A stretch of 64,000 bases of DNA from positions 340,247 to 404,246 of the forward strand of contig WBSF01000007.1 of the NCBI GenBank assembly GCA_008923315.1. The letters are read 5' to 3'. A program made the position numbers and the translations under genes. The notes beneath the pieces are model-generated. The model saw nothing but the letters and a program-made list of their open reading frames with translations. It made no database searches and was not told the DNA's origin. This document shows positions 34,589-43,003 of the stretch, piece by piece (the first letter of the stretch is position 1; each line of letters starts with the position of its first letter). Source of the DNA: Betaproteobacteria bacterium SCN1 (GTDB lineage: Bacteria > Pseudomonadota > Gammaproteobacteria > Burkholderiales > Thiobacillaceae).

Positions 34589-35338
34589 TCATCCCTGCCG
34601 CGTCTGCCCGATCTGTTCGCAGTACTGTTGCAGATGATCCGGCACGTCGCCCGGGCACACGCCGCAGCCGCGGTTGCCGGGCAGGGCGTAGTCGATGAAT
34701 TTCGGGTAGGCGAGATTCAGCCCGTTCATGATCGCGACGAATTCCTCCAGCGAGCGGTCCCCGCCCAGCCGGGGATTGCGCGCCTTTTCCTGACCGACGG
34801 TGCTGATGCGTCGCTGTTCGTAATCGTGTGCGGGGTAAACCAGCGTGTCGTCGTCATAGGCGAACAGCCTGCCGCGCACCGAGTGGTACAGCGCGACCGG
34901 ATCGCCGCTCTGGAAATCGGTGCGGCCGCAGGCTTCGATCAGGAGCGCATCGCCGGTATACAGCCGGTTGCCCTCGGCGTAGGCGAAATGGTTGTCGGTG
35001 TGCCCGGGCGTGTGGATGGGATGCAGCTCGACCGAGCCCATGCGGAAAGGCACACCGTCCTCGATGCCGACGTCGGTACAGGGCAGCGCGTCGAGCGCCG
35101 GCCCGGCGATGCGGCTGCCCGCGATGGCCTTGAGCTTCGTCGCCGAGGTGATGTGGTCGGCGTGGATATGCGTTTCCAGCGTGTAAGCGAGCTTGAGGCC
35201 AAGCCGGTTCAGCTCGGCGAGATCGCGCTCCCAGGTCGGCAGGACCGGATCGATCAGGAGCGCCTGGCCGGTGGCTTCGCAGCCGAGCAGATAGGTGTAG
35301 GTGCTGGAGACGGGTTCGAAAAGCTGCCTGAAAATCAT
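34589..35338 (-). CDS. ETHE1-like persulfide dioxygenase (metallo-beta-lactamase fold)
   Basis: A 249-residue non-haem iron enzyme that oxidises glutathione persulfide to sulfite in the cytosol. The metal motif THIHADH (residues 56-62), the second site HTPGHTDNH, the GRTDFQSGDP segment and the terminal YPAHDY are characteristic of ETHE1/PDO proteins. Residues of the form QEKARNPRLGGDRSLEEF extend the resemblance. The C-terminal part with cysteines (GCGVCPGD) is longer than in the shortest PDOs. It follows glcF by 21 bases on the same strand, so it may be the last gene of the glycolate operon. No other sulfur-oxidation gene is adjacent. Confidence 0.85.
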   Translation of the reverse strand: MIFRQLFEPVSSTYTYLLGCEATGQALLIDPVLPTWERDLAELNRLGLKLAYTLETHIHADHITSATKLKAIAGSRIAGPALDALPCTDVGIEDGVPFRMGSVELHPIHTPGHTDNHFAYAEGNRLYTGDALLIEACGRTDFQSGDPVALYHSVRGRLFAYDDDTLVYPAHDYEQRRISTVGQEKARNPRLGGDRSLEEFVAIMNGLNLAYPKFIDYALPGNRGCGVCPGDVPDHLQQYCEQIGQTRQG

Positions 35339-35359
35339 CGTGAAACCTTTTTGTTCCGG

Positions 35360-36595
35360 TCAGGATGAGGCCAGTCTGGCGTCCAACAGTTCCACCCAGT
35401 GTTTCACCGGCAGGGCGCTGCCCGACTGCAGGTGGGTGAGGCAGCCGATGTTGGCGGAGGCGATGACGTCCGGCTGGCCCGCGTGCAGGTGGGCCAGCTT
35501 GCGCGTCTTCAGTTCGCCGGCGATCTCGGGGTGCAGGATCGAATAGGTGCCGGCGGCGCCGCAGCACAGGTGCTTGTCGGCGATGGGTGTGAGTTCGAAG
35601 CCGCAGGCGGCGAGCAGGCTTTCGACGCCACCGCCGAGCTGCTGGCCGTGCTGCAGGGTGCAGGGGGGATGGTAGGCGACTTTCTGCGCAAGGGGCGGGA
35701 TGCGGGATGCGAGGTTCGCCAGGGCGTCGCGCTCGGCGAGCAGTACTTCGGAGAGATCGCGGGTGGCGGCCGAGATGCGTGCGGCTTTTTCCGCGTAAAG
35801 CGGGTCGTTGCGCAACTGCCAGCCGTAGTCCTTGACCATGACGCCGCAGCCGGAGGCGGTCATCACGATGGTTTCGACGCCGGATCCCAGATGCGGCAGC
35901 CAGGCGTCGATGTTGCGGCGCATGGCGTCGAGGCCGTCGTCGTGGTCGTTGAGGTGGTGGGCAAGCGCGCCGCAGCAGCCGGCCTTCGGTTCGGCGACGA
36001 GCGAGATGCCGATCCGATCCAGCACGCGCGCCGTGGCGGCGTTGATGCTGGGTCTGAGGCCGGGCTGCACGCAGCCTTCGAGCACCAGCATCTTCCGGGC
36101 GTGACGCGGCGTGGGCCAGGCGCCGGCCGGGTCGGCACCCGGTACCTTGTCCTTGAGGGAGCCGGGCAGCAGTCCGCGCGCGGCCCGGCCGAATTTCAGT
36201 GCGGTATTGAACAGCGCGGGGCTCGACAGGCCATGTTTCAGCGCCTTGCGTGCAAGCGTGTCGACGGCGCCGCGGCCCACGGCCTTTTCCACCACGGCAC
36301 GTCCGACGTCGAGCAGCCTGCCGTACTGCACGCCGGACGGACAGGTGCTCTCGCAGTTGCGGCAGGTGAGGCAACGGTCCAGGTGCAGCTGCGTCTTGCC
36401 GGTGGGCGTCGTGCCCTCGAATACCTGCTTCATCAGATAGATGCGCCCGCGCGGCGAATCGAGTTCGTTGCCGAGCACCTGGTAGGTGGGGCAGGTGGCG
36501 AGACAGAAGCCGCAGTGCACGCAGGTGCGCAGCACGCTTTCGGCCACGTCGCCTTCGGGGGTGTCCTGGTACTGGGGCGCGAGCGTCGTCTGCAT
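35360..36595 (-). CDS. glcF: glycolate oxidase iron-sulfur subunit GlcF
   Basis: The electron-transfer subunit of the membrane-associated glycolate dehydrogenase GlcDEF. The 411-residue protein has two N-terminal 4Fe-4S motifs (CVHCGFCLATCP and CLTCRNCESTCP). Two CCG cysteine-rich domains follow (AGCCGALAHH and LCCGAAGTY), each with an upstream conserved cysteine (LEGCVQPGL, HPPCTLQHG). These CCG domains are shared with LutA and HdrB. All cysteines expected are present. The ATG lies three bases beyond the stop of the half-VOC gene. Confidence 0.95.
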   Translation of the reverse strand: MQTTLAPQYQDTPEGDVAESVLRTCVHCGFCLATCPTYQVLGNELDSPRGRIYLMKQVFEGTTPTGKTQLHLDRCLTCRNCESTCPSGVQYGRLLDVGRAVVEKAVGRGAVDTLARKALKHGLSSPALFNTALKFGRAARGLLPGSLKDKVPGADPAGAWPTPRHARKMLVLEGCVQPGLRPSINAATARVLDRIGISLVAEPKAGCCGALAHHLNDHDDGLDAMRRNIDAWLPHLGSGVETIVMTASGCGVMVKDYGWQLRNDPLYAEKAARISAATRDLSEVLLAERDALANLASRIPPLAQKVAYHPPCTLQHGQQLGGGVESLLAACGFELTPIADKHLCCGAAGTYSILHPEIAGELKTRKLAHLHAGQPDVIASANIGCLTHLQSGSALPVKHWVELLDARLASS

Positions 36596-36597
36596 GG

Positions 36598-36753
36598 TCA
36601 GTGTGGATTCGGGAGTTCGATCGGATTGCCGTCCGGGTCGCGCACATAGACCGGCTGCAGACGGCCCTGCGCGCCGGTGCGTTCGACCGGCATGCCGTGA
36701 ACGGCGAGTTCGCGCACGGCAGGCACCAGATGGTCGATGGCGGCGGGCTCCAT
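36598..36753 (-). CDS. half glyoxalase (VOC) domain, 51 residues, possibly a remnant
   Basis: A 51-residue frame that matches only the C-terminal half of a vicinal-oxygen-chelate domain: AVHGMPVERTGAQGRL followed by VYVRDPDGNPIELPNP, which includes the family's last metal-ligand glutamate (IEL). A full VOC protein is about 120-140 residues. The ATG overlaps the glcE stop (TGATG) and the stop is three bases before glcF, so it is perfectly packed for coupled translation. Either it is a remnant kept in frame because it links glcE and glcF translation, or it is a functional half-domain that dimerises. Both are inference. Confidence 0.6.
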   Translation of the reverse strand: MEPAAIDHLVPAVRELAVHGMPVERTGAQGRLQPVYVRDPDGNPIELPNPH

Positions 36754-37799
36754 CAGAATTCCGGGTAGAGGCGGCCGCGGTTGAACACGCCGTGCGGGTC
36801 GAAGCGCTGCTTGAGCTTGTGGTGCAGCGCCGCCAGTGCGGGTGCGAGCGGCGCGAAGTTGCCGTCCGCCAGCGCGTCGCCGCGAAACAGCGCGGCATGG
36901 CCGCCGTGGCGTCGCGCGGCGTCGCGCACGGCGGCGGGCGACGCCGCGCTGGCGAGCCAGCGCACGCCGCCGCCGGCTTCGATCCATTGCGCGTCGCCGA
37001 GCGCAAGCGGCGCGGTCGTCGGATTCACCGCCAGCCGCCACAGCGGACGCTTGTCGAAGAAAGGCGTGGTCTGGTTGCGCAGGCGCTGCCAGAAGCCGTC
37101 GGCATCGTGCAGCGGTTCGCCGCCCAGCTTTGCCTGCGCCGCGTGCACGGCGGAGGCCGCGCCGGAAAGGCGCACGGCGAGCAGGCCCGCGTGCCAGCTC
37201 GTGGCGGAGAGCGGCAGGGGCTGGCCGGCCCAGACGTTCATGCGGCGGATCGCTTCGGCTTCCGTGCATTCGAACTGCAGCGAGGTTTCCGCCGCCGGGC
37301 GCGGCAGCACCTTGAGCGAGATTTCGGTGAGCAGGCCCAGCGTGCCGAGCGCGCCGGCCATCAGGCGCGACACGTCGTAGCCGGCGACGTTCTTGATGAC
37401 CTGGCCGCCGAAGCGCAGTGTCTGTCCGGTGCCGTCGATCAGGCGTACGCCGAGCACGAAGTCGCGCGCGGCGCCGGCGTAGGCACGGCGCGGTCCCGAG
37501 AGCCCCGCGGCGACGGCGCCGCCCAGTGTGCCCGCGCCGCCGAAGCGCGGCGGCTCGAAGGGCAGCATCTGGCCGTGCTCGGCGAGCTGGGCCTCGATTT
37601 CGGCGAGCGGCGTGCCGGCGCGTGCGGTCAGCACCAGTTCCTGCGGCTGATAGCCGATCACGCCGGTCAGCGGCGTGGTGTCGAGCGGTTCGCCGGTGAC
37701 CGGATTGCCGTAGAAGGCCTTGGAACCGTGGCCGCGGATGACAAGCGTGCGACGGTCGGCATGTGCGGCGCGAATGCGGTCGATGAATGTGCCGGGCAT
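36753..37799 (-). CDS. glcE: glycolate oxidase FAD-binding subunit GlcE
   Basis: The second flavoprotein subunit of GlcDEF. The 348-residue protein has an FAD_binding_4 (PCMH) domain: VIRGHGSKAFYGNP, LPFEPPRFGGAGTLGGAVAA and GQVIKNVAGYDVSRLMAGA are the diagnostic stretches. The C-terminal part is shorter than in GlcD and lacks the full FAD-oxidase C domain, as is normal for GlcE. It starts six bases after the glcD stop. The family C-terminus FDPHGVFNRGRLYPEF is complete, so the half-VOC that follows is not a fused tail. Confidence 0.95.
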   Translation of the reverse strand: MPGTFIDRIRAAHADRRTLVIRGHGSKAFYGNPVTGEPLDTTPLTGVIGYQPQELVLTARAGTPLAEIEAQLAEHGQMLPFEPPRFGGAGTLGGAVAAGLSGPRRAYAGAARDFVLGVRLIDGTGQTLRFGGQVIKNVAGYDVSRLMAGALGTLGLLTEISLKVLPRPAAETSLQFECTEAEAIRRMNVWAGQPLPLSATSWHAGLLAVRLSGAASAVHAAQAKLGGEPLHDADGFWQRLRNQTTPFFDKRPLWRLAVNPTTAPLALGDAQWIEAGGGVRWLASAASPAAVRDAARRHGGHAALFRGDALADGNFAPLAPALAALHHKLKQRFDPHGVFNRGRLYPEF

Positions 37800-37804
37800 G
37801 CAGG

Positions 37805-39256
37805 TCAGAACCTCGGCAGCTCGGGATGTTTCATCTGCCCGGCATGAATGTGCATGCGGCCCCATTCGGCGCAGCGATGCAGCTCGGGTACGGCCTTGCC
37901 GGGGTTGAGCAGCCTGCCAGGATCGAATGCGGCCTTCACTTCGTGGAAGCGTGCGAGTTCGGGCGAGGCGAACTGGCTGCACATCTGCCGGATCTTTTCG
38001 ACGCCGACGCCGTGTTCGCCGGTGATGGTGCCGCCGACCTCGACGCAGAGTTCGAGGATGCGGCCGCCGAAGTCCTCGGCCTTTTCCAGTTCGCCCGGCA
38101 CGTTGGCGTCGAACAGGATGAGCGGATGCAGATTGCCGTCGCCGGCATGGAACACGTTGGCGACGCGCAGGCCGCATTCGGCGCTCATCTCGGCGATGCG
38201 CGTCAGCACATGCGGCAGCTGCTTGCGCGGGATCGTGCCGTCCATGCAGTAGTAGTCGGGCGAGAGCCGGCCCACCGCCGGAAAGGCGGCCTTGCGCCCG
38301 GCCCAGAACCTGAGGCGCTGCGCCTCGTCCTCGGCGGTACGGATTTCGGTTGCGCCGGAGGCCTGGAGTACCGCGTGCACGGTGGCGATGTCGTCCGACA
38401 CCTCCTCGTTCACGCCGTCGATCTCGCACAGCAGCAGCGCCTCGACCATGGGGTAGCCGGCGTGGACGAAGGCTTCGGCCGCCTCGATGGCGAGCCGGTC
38501 CATCATCTCGAGCCCGGCGGGGATCACGCCGGCGGCGATGATGTTGCCGACCGCCGCGCCGGCCTTCGCCACGTCGTCGAAGGCGGCGAGCACCACCTGC
38601 GCGCGTTCGGGCCGCGGCAGCAGTTTCACCGTGACTTCGGTGACCACGGCGAGCATGCCTTCCGAGCCCGTCATCAGCGCCAGCAGGTCGTAGCCGGCCG
38701 CGTCCGGCGCCTCGCCGCCGATTTCCAGCAGCTGGCCGTCCACGGTGAACGCGCGCAGCGCCATCACGTTGTGCACGGTGAGGCCGTATTTCAGGCAGTG
38801 CACGCCGCCGGAATTCTCGGCCACGTTGCCGCCGATGGAGCAGGCGATCTGCGACGAGGGATCGGGTGCGTAGTAGAGGCCGTGCTGCGCGGCGGCCTCG
38901 GAGATCGCGAGATTGCGCACGCCGGGCTCCACCACGGCGGTGCGCGCGAGCGGATCGATGCGCTTGATGCGGTTCAGCTTGGCCAGCACCAGCAGCACCG
39001 CGCCGTCGACCGGCAGCGCGCCGGCCGCGAGGCCGGTGCCGGCGCCGCGCGCGACGACCGCCACGCCCTCGGCGTGGCACAGCCCGAGAATGGCGGCGAC
39101 CTGGTCCTCGGTTTCCGGCAGCACGACCACGTCGGGCGTGTTGCGGTAGGCGGACAGTCCGTCCGATTCGAACGGGACGAGGTCTTCGCGCTCGATCAGC
39201 AGGCAGTGGGCGGGTACAAGCGCGCGCAGGCGGGTGACGAAAACCGGACTCAGCAT
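37805..39256 (-). CDS. glcD: glycolate oxidase FAD-linked subunit GlcD
   Basis: The catalytic FAD subunit that oxidises glycolate (and possibly D-lactate) to the 2-keto acid. The 483-residue protein has a PCMH FAD domain (VVARGAGTGLAAGALP, SSQIACSIGGNVAENSGG, GYDLLALMTGSEGMLAVV) and a complete C-terminal FAD-oxidase domain (NVFHAGDGNLHPLILFD, GGTITGEHGVGVEK, FDPGRLLNPGK). The catalytic histidines in HAGDGNLH and GEHGVG are kept. It lies 49 bases downstream of the sugar-acid kinase on the same strand, so probably in one operon with it. Confidence 0.96.
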   Translation of the reverse strand: MLSPVFVTRLRALVPAHCLLIEREDLVPFESDGLSAYRNTPDVVVLPETEDQVAAILGLCHAEGVAVVARGAGTGLAAGALPVDGAVLLVLAKLNRIKRIDPLARTAVVEPGVRNLAISEAAAQHGLYYAPDPSSQIACSIGGNVAENSGGVHCLKYGLTVHNVMALRAFTVDGQLLEIGGEAPDAAGYDLLALMTGSEGMLAVVTEVTVKLLPRPERAQVVLAAFDDVAKAGAAVGNIIAAGVIPAGLEMMDRLAIEAAEAFVHAGYPMVEALLLCEIDGVNEEVSDDIATVHAVLQASGATEIRTAEDEAQRLRFWAGRKAAFPAVGRLSPDYYCMDGTIPRKQLPHVLTRIAEMSAECGLRVANVFHAGDGNLHPLILFDANVPGELEKAEDFGGRILELCVEVGGTITGEHGVGVEKIRQMCSQFASPELARFHEVKAAFDPGRLLNPGKAVPELHRCAEWGRMHIHAGQMKHPELPRF

Positions 39257-39305
39257 GGGGCGATTCGGGAGAACGACAGACGCCGAGTGTAGCCGCTGCG
39301 GGCGG

Positions 39306-40613
39306 CTAGCGCGATGCCGCCGAGAGTCGCCGGATCGTTTCCGCCAGCGCGCCATCGCCGCCGACGTTGCCGGGGAAGATCACCACCGGCATCTGCGGCA
39401 CGCGGTGCGCGGCGGGCGTCTGCACCACGGTCACGCCGGGCAGGATCTGCCCCAGCACGCGCGAGGCGGTGAGCGCGAGTCCGGAAGACAGCACCTCGTT
39501 GGACGTGATGCCGCCCTTGCTGACGAGATAGCCCAGCGTCGGCGGCAGCGTGCGCACCACGTCCATCAGCGTGGCCGATACCGCTTCGCCGAAAGCCAGG
39601 CGTTCGGCCGTGCCGGCGAACCGGCGTTCGCTGCGGCTGGTGAACACCACCGGCGTGAGACCCTGCGCGTGCGCATGGGCGACGCTGGCGACGAGCGCGG
39701 CGGCGACGGCGGCGCGTCCTTCGGGCAGCAGCGACACGTCGAGCGGCAGGCCGACGGTACCGGGCTGTTTCAACAGCGCGGCCAGCTGCGCCGTGGTCTT
39801 GGCGACGTGCGAGCCGACGATGACGGCGCCGGGCCGGCCGTCGCGCACCAGTTTCGCAAAATCCTCCGCGGGCACCGGCTGCGGCGGCAGCTTCGCCAGC
39901 GCGGTGAGCAGCGAAGCGGCGCTGCGGAACAGCAGGCGCTTGCCGTGGGCCGCCGCCTGCAGCGCCGCGTCGGCGAAACGCGCGTAATCCGCGGGCGTTT
40001 CGCCGTCGACCGCGCCGATGGCGTTGCCGTAAAGATTCGCCAGCCAGGCACCGGCATCGCCGGCGCGCAGCATGGCGAGCGAGAGCACGCGCACGTCGGC
40101 GGCCCTGGTCGTGCCGTGGGTCTTCTCGGCGACGTAGTCGGGCAGGAAGCTCGTCGAATAGCCGAACACCGAGTCGCGCGCGAATTCGGTCTCGTGCGTG
40201 GGGACGGGGCGGCCGTCGACGACCAGGTAATGCGTGCCGTCGCGCGTGATGCGTCCGCCCTCGAAAAAGGCCGGCGTCAGCAGCGTTGCGTCGAAGGGAC
40301 CGAGCTCGCTTTCCATCACGTCGGTTTCCACCGGGTAGTGGCCGCGCAGCGTGGAGTCGGAGCGCGAGACGAACAGCACCGGCCCGGCGTAGTCGGCGAG
40401 CGCCTGCTTGAGGTTGATGCAGACTTCGCGCGTGACCGCCGTTGCGCGCGCTGCGTCCATGCCGCGCGTGTTGGTGAGCACGAAGAAGAGCGGCGCGGCA
40501 TCCGCCAGCGCGGCCTTCAGCGTGGGGACGTCCCAGCGGGTGAGCAGCAGGCAGGAATGCACCGTCTGCGAACCGGTGGGATCGTCGTCGAGCACGATGA
40601 TTTTTGGATTCAT
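39306..40613 (-). CDS. four-carbon acid sugar kinase family protein (DUF1537/OtnK-like)
   Basis: A 435-residue ATP-dependent kinase of the four-carbon acid sugar kinase family, whose members phosphorylate D-threonate, L-threonate, D-erythronate or related acids. The N-terminal substrate-binding domain starts KIIVLDDDPTGSQTV, the family signature, and continues with FFVLTNTRGM and VSRSDSTLRGHYP. The C-terminal nucleotide-binding domain has VIVGSHVAKTTAQL, VVFTSRSERRF and LVSKGGITSNEVL. The usual partner genes for threonate or erythronate (PdxA2-like dehydrogenase, OtnC-type aldolase) are absent. The neighbour is a phosphoketolase-like enzyme, so the substrate here may be new. Confidence 0.88.
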   Translation of the reverse strand: MNPKIIVLDDDPTGSQTVHSCLLLTRWDVPTLKAALADAAPLFFVLTNTRGMDAARATAVTREVCINLKQALADYAGPVLFVSRSDSTLRGHYPVETDVMESELGPFDATLLTPAFFEGGRITRDGTHYLVVDGRPVPTHETEFARDSVFGYSTSFLPDYVAEKTHGTTRAADVRVLSLAMLRAGDAGAWLANLYGNAIGAVDGETPADYARFADAALQAAAHGKRLLFRSAASLLTALAKLPPQPVPAEDFAKLVRDGRPGAVIVGSHVAKTTAQLAALLKQPGTVGLPLDVSLLPEGRAAVAAALVASVAHAHAQGLTPVVFTSRSERRFAGTAERLAFGEAVSATLMDVVRTLPPTLGYLVSKGGITSNEVLSSGLALTASRVLGQILPGVTVVQTPAAHRVPQMPVVIFPGNVGGDGALAETIRRLSAASR

Positions 40614-40628
40614 GTTCGTAAGAGAGTG

Positions 40629-40664
40629 CGCGCAGGCGCCAGGCCTGGGCCCGACGCCTGCGCG
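40629..40664 (-). other. intercistronic hairpin, phosphoketolase-like / kinase
   Basis: A perfect 10-base-pair stem (CGCGCAGGCG pairing with CGCCTGCGCG) closes a 16-base loop that contains its own CCAGGCCTGG palindrome. It lies in the 68-base gap between two genes of the same operon and has no T-run. A role in message stability or partial termination is possible. Confidence 0.5.
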
Positions 40665-40681
40665 ATCTCCGCTCCGGTTGC

Positions 40682-42895
40682 TTATGCCAGCATGGCCGTT
40701 GCGCGTGCGGCCAGCGCGTCCGCGTTCATGCCGTTGAAGTCGAACAGCTGCTGCGCGCTGGCGGTGGTTTCGCCGCGCTTCCAGCAGTAGGTGTCGCGCT
40801 TCGCGGCACGGGTGCGCAGCAGCACCGGTTCGAGCATGGCGGACGGGCCGCCGGTGACGGCGATCAGCGCGTCGCCGTCGAACAGCGCATTGAATTCCGC
40901 GTCGCCCAGGAAGGTGCCGTCGGGCTCGGACACGCTGCTCCACAGCACGTCGTGCGGGCGGTACAGGCGACGCGGGTTGACCACGGCGACGATGCGCGAG
41001 CCGATGCCGGCCTGCTTCAGCGCTTCTGCGGCGGCGAACACCGGCAGCAGCACCATGTCGCCGGTGACGGCGAACACGACGGTTTTTTTGCCTGCATTCT
41101 CCTGCAGCACGATCGCCCCCTGCGCGATGGCGGCCTCGCCCTGCGCGAGCGTGGTGCGCACCGGCAGCGGCGACTTGGAGGCGGTGATGACCACGCCCTT
41201 GTTGTGCTGCTTCAGCGCCCAGTCGTAGCTCGCCTGGATCATGTTGGCGTCCACCGGGAACAGCGGGTAGACGTTGCCGTTGCGCATCATCGCGGCGAAG
41301 TAGCTTTCGATTTCCGGCCGCTGGTGGGTCCAGCCGTTGCGGCCCTGCTCCAGCGCGCCGGCGGTGAACAGGCACACCGTGGCCGGCGTCTTGCGGCGCA
41401 GCTCGGCCATCGCCTGCGTCACGGTCTGCCAGATCGGCAGGCCGTTGATGGCGAAGGATTCGTAGCTGCACCACAAGCTGCGTCCGCCGAAGAGCGCGAG
41501 TCCGGCCGCGAGGCCCGCGCAGGCATCCTCGTTGAGCGGCTCGTACACCTGGCCGGCCGGGCCCTGGAAATAGAGCGCGTCGGCGGTGGGGTGGCGGATG
41601 GTCAGCGCCTGGTTGATGTTGGCCATGCCCGAAGCCTCGTTGCCGTCCGCGTTGCTGACGACGAAGGACGCATCGCGCTTGCCCACCTCGCCGACCACCG
41701 CGCCGAAGGCCGTGGTCGGCACGGCGTTTTCGCCCATGGGGAATTCCTTCAGCGGCAGCGTGCCGAGGTCGGGCAGCGCGCGCTCGGTTTCCGTCACCGC
41801 GACCGTCGCGGCGGGGCCGCCGCCGGCATGGCGGAAGTTCTCGCGCGTCACGCGCCAGGCCTGGATCGGCAGCGCGCGGCGCTGCAGGCCGCCCTTCACG
41901 TCGTCGGAATCCAGCGTGTGGTGGGCGTAGAGGTTGTGCGACTTGGCGCCGGTGGCGTGCACGCCTGCGCCTTTCAGCTGCTTGATGATGAGGCAGGCGC
42001 GGCGACCCGACAGCGCGGCCTTTGCGGCTTCGTCGGCGGCCTTGAGCACGGCGCCCGTGAAGGCCATACGTGCCTTGAAGCCGAAGGTGGTGGCATCGGC
42101 GTAGGTGGGCGCGTCGGCCGTATCGGCGAAATCGCGGGCGTCGACCAGATGCACGTCGTCGAAGCCGTGCGCGCGCCAGAAGGCGGCCATGCGGCCGTTG
42201 TCCCACAGCGACACCATGCTGTGGTGTTCCTGCGAATAGCCGTTCCACACCAGCACCGGCAGGTAGTTGGTGACGTCGGGGTAGGCGGTGGCGAAGTGCT
42301 GGAATGCGCTCATGATGTAGGGCTCGCCCAGGCCGCCGTCGCCGATGGTGACCGGGAAAAGCTTGTCGCGGTGCAGCAGCGCGCCGGCCATGGCGAAGTG
42401 CTGGCCCTGGCCGAGCGGGCCGGCCGGGGCCAGCAGGCCGGGGATCGCGCCCGAGAGGTGGCCGAGCAGGCCGTGCATCTCGCGGAAGCGGGTGCGCATG
42501 TCGGACACGCTCTGGATGCCCATGGCTTCCAGCGAGGTGTCGAGGAACATGGCCGAATAGAAGCCGGGGGCGTGGTGGCCGACCTCGGTCACCATGTTGC
42601 GGTGGCCCAGGAGGTGCAGTGCCGCAACCGCATCGGCCGAGGAGGCGAAACCGCCCGGGTGGCCCGAAGACTTGCTGCCGGTCACCTGCAGGGTCAGGTA
42701 GCGCAGGGCGTCGGCGGCGAGCAGGGTCTGGTACACCGCGGCCTCGCCGGTCGGGTCCGGCAGGGCGGGCGTGTCCGGGCCGAGCAGCGGCGCGGCGGCG
42801 AGGCGATCGAGTTCGGGCAGGGTATCGGCGAAATACTGGATACCTTCGCAAAAGGCGGGCAGGGATTCCAGGGGGGTGTTGGGCATGGCGCTCAT
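40682..42895 (-). CDS. phosphoketolase-family TPP-dependent enzyme
   Basis: A 737-residue thiamine-diphosphate enzyme of transketolase/phosphoketolase type. The N-terminal half has GSKSSGHPGGFASS and the TPP-binding region starting IGDGGLGEPYIMSAF and ending LPVLVWNGYSQEHHS. This resembles the phosphoketolase GDG...NGY block, though the second-line residues differ. The C-terminal half (WTHQRPEIESYFAAMM, PVDANMIQASYDWAL, VVITASKSPLPVRTT) matches the phosphoketolase C-domain layout. Substrate assignment is open: xylulose-5-phosphate or fructose-6-phosphate splitting to acetyl phosphate is the family reaction. Public annotations of relatives vary, and no acetate kinase or phosphotransacetylase is nearby. 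An AAAGGAG Shine-Dalgarno precedes the ATG. It leads the operon and is divergent from the IclR gene. Confidence 0.8.
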   Translation of the reverse strand: MSAMPNTPLESLPAFCEGIQYFADTLPELDRLAAAPLLGPDTPALPDPTGEAAVYQTLLAADALRYLTLQVTGSKSSGHPGGFASSADAVAALHLLGHRNMVTEVGHHAPGFYSAMFLDTSLEAMGIQSVSDMRTRFREMHGLLGHLSGAIPGLLAPAGPLGQGQHFAMAGALLHRDKLFPVTIGDGGLGEPYIMSAFQHFATAYPDVTNYLPVLVWNGYSQEHHSMVSLWDNGRMAAFWRAHGFDDVHLVDARDFADTADAPTYADATTFGFKARMAFTGAVLKAADEAAKAALSGRRACLIIKQLKGAGVHATGAKSHNLYAHHTLDSDDVKGGLQRRALPIQAWRVTRENFRHAGGGPAATVAVTETERALPDLGTLPLKEFPMGENAVPTTAFGAVVGEVGKRDASFVVSNADGNEASGMANINQALTIRHPTADALYFQGPAGQVYEPLNEDACAGLAAGLALFGGRSLWCSYESFAINGLPIWQTVTQAMAELRRKTPATVCLFTAGALEQGRNGWTHQRPEIESYFAAMMRNGNVYPLFPVDANMIQASYDWALKQHNKGVVITASKSPLPVRTTLAQGEAAIAQGAIVLQENAGKKTVVFAVTGDMVLLPVFAAAEALKQAGIGSRIVAVVNPRRLYRPHDVLWSSVSEPDGTFLGDAEFNALFDGDALIAVTGGPSAMLEPVLLRTRAAKRDTYCWKRGETTASAQQLFDFNGMNADALAARATAMLA

Positions 42896-42921
42896 TGCAG
42901 CTCCTTTCATAATCCGAAAAT

Positions 42922-43000
42922 ATTTCACGCAATGTGAAATTTATGGCTTGCATTGAAGCAGGAAAATTGGCAAATTTCACATCACGGAATAAATTTTCAC
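42922..43000. promoter_or_regulatory. repeated TTTCAC operator sites in the IclR divergent spacer
   Basis: The 108-base spacer is strikingly AT-rich for this genome. It contains the palindrome ATTTCAC-GCAAT-GTGAAAT (42922-42940, perfect 7-base arms). Two further TTTCAC half-sites follow at 42975-42980 and 42995-43000, exactly 20 bases apart and preceded by AAT/AAATT. The palindrome is 27 bases from the phosphoketolase-like start and the last half-site abuts the IclR start. These are the expected positions for an IclR-type regulator controlling both genes. Confidence 0.65.
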
Positions 43001-43003
43001 TTT

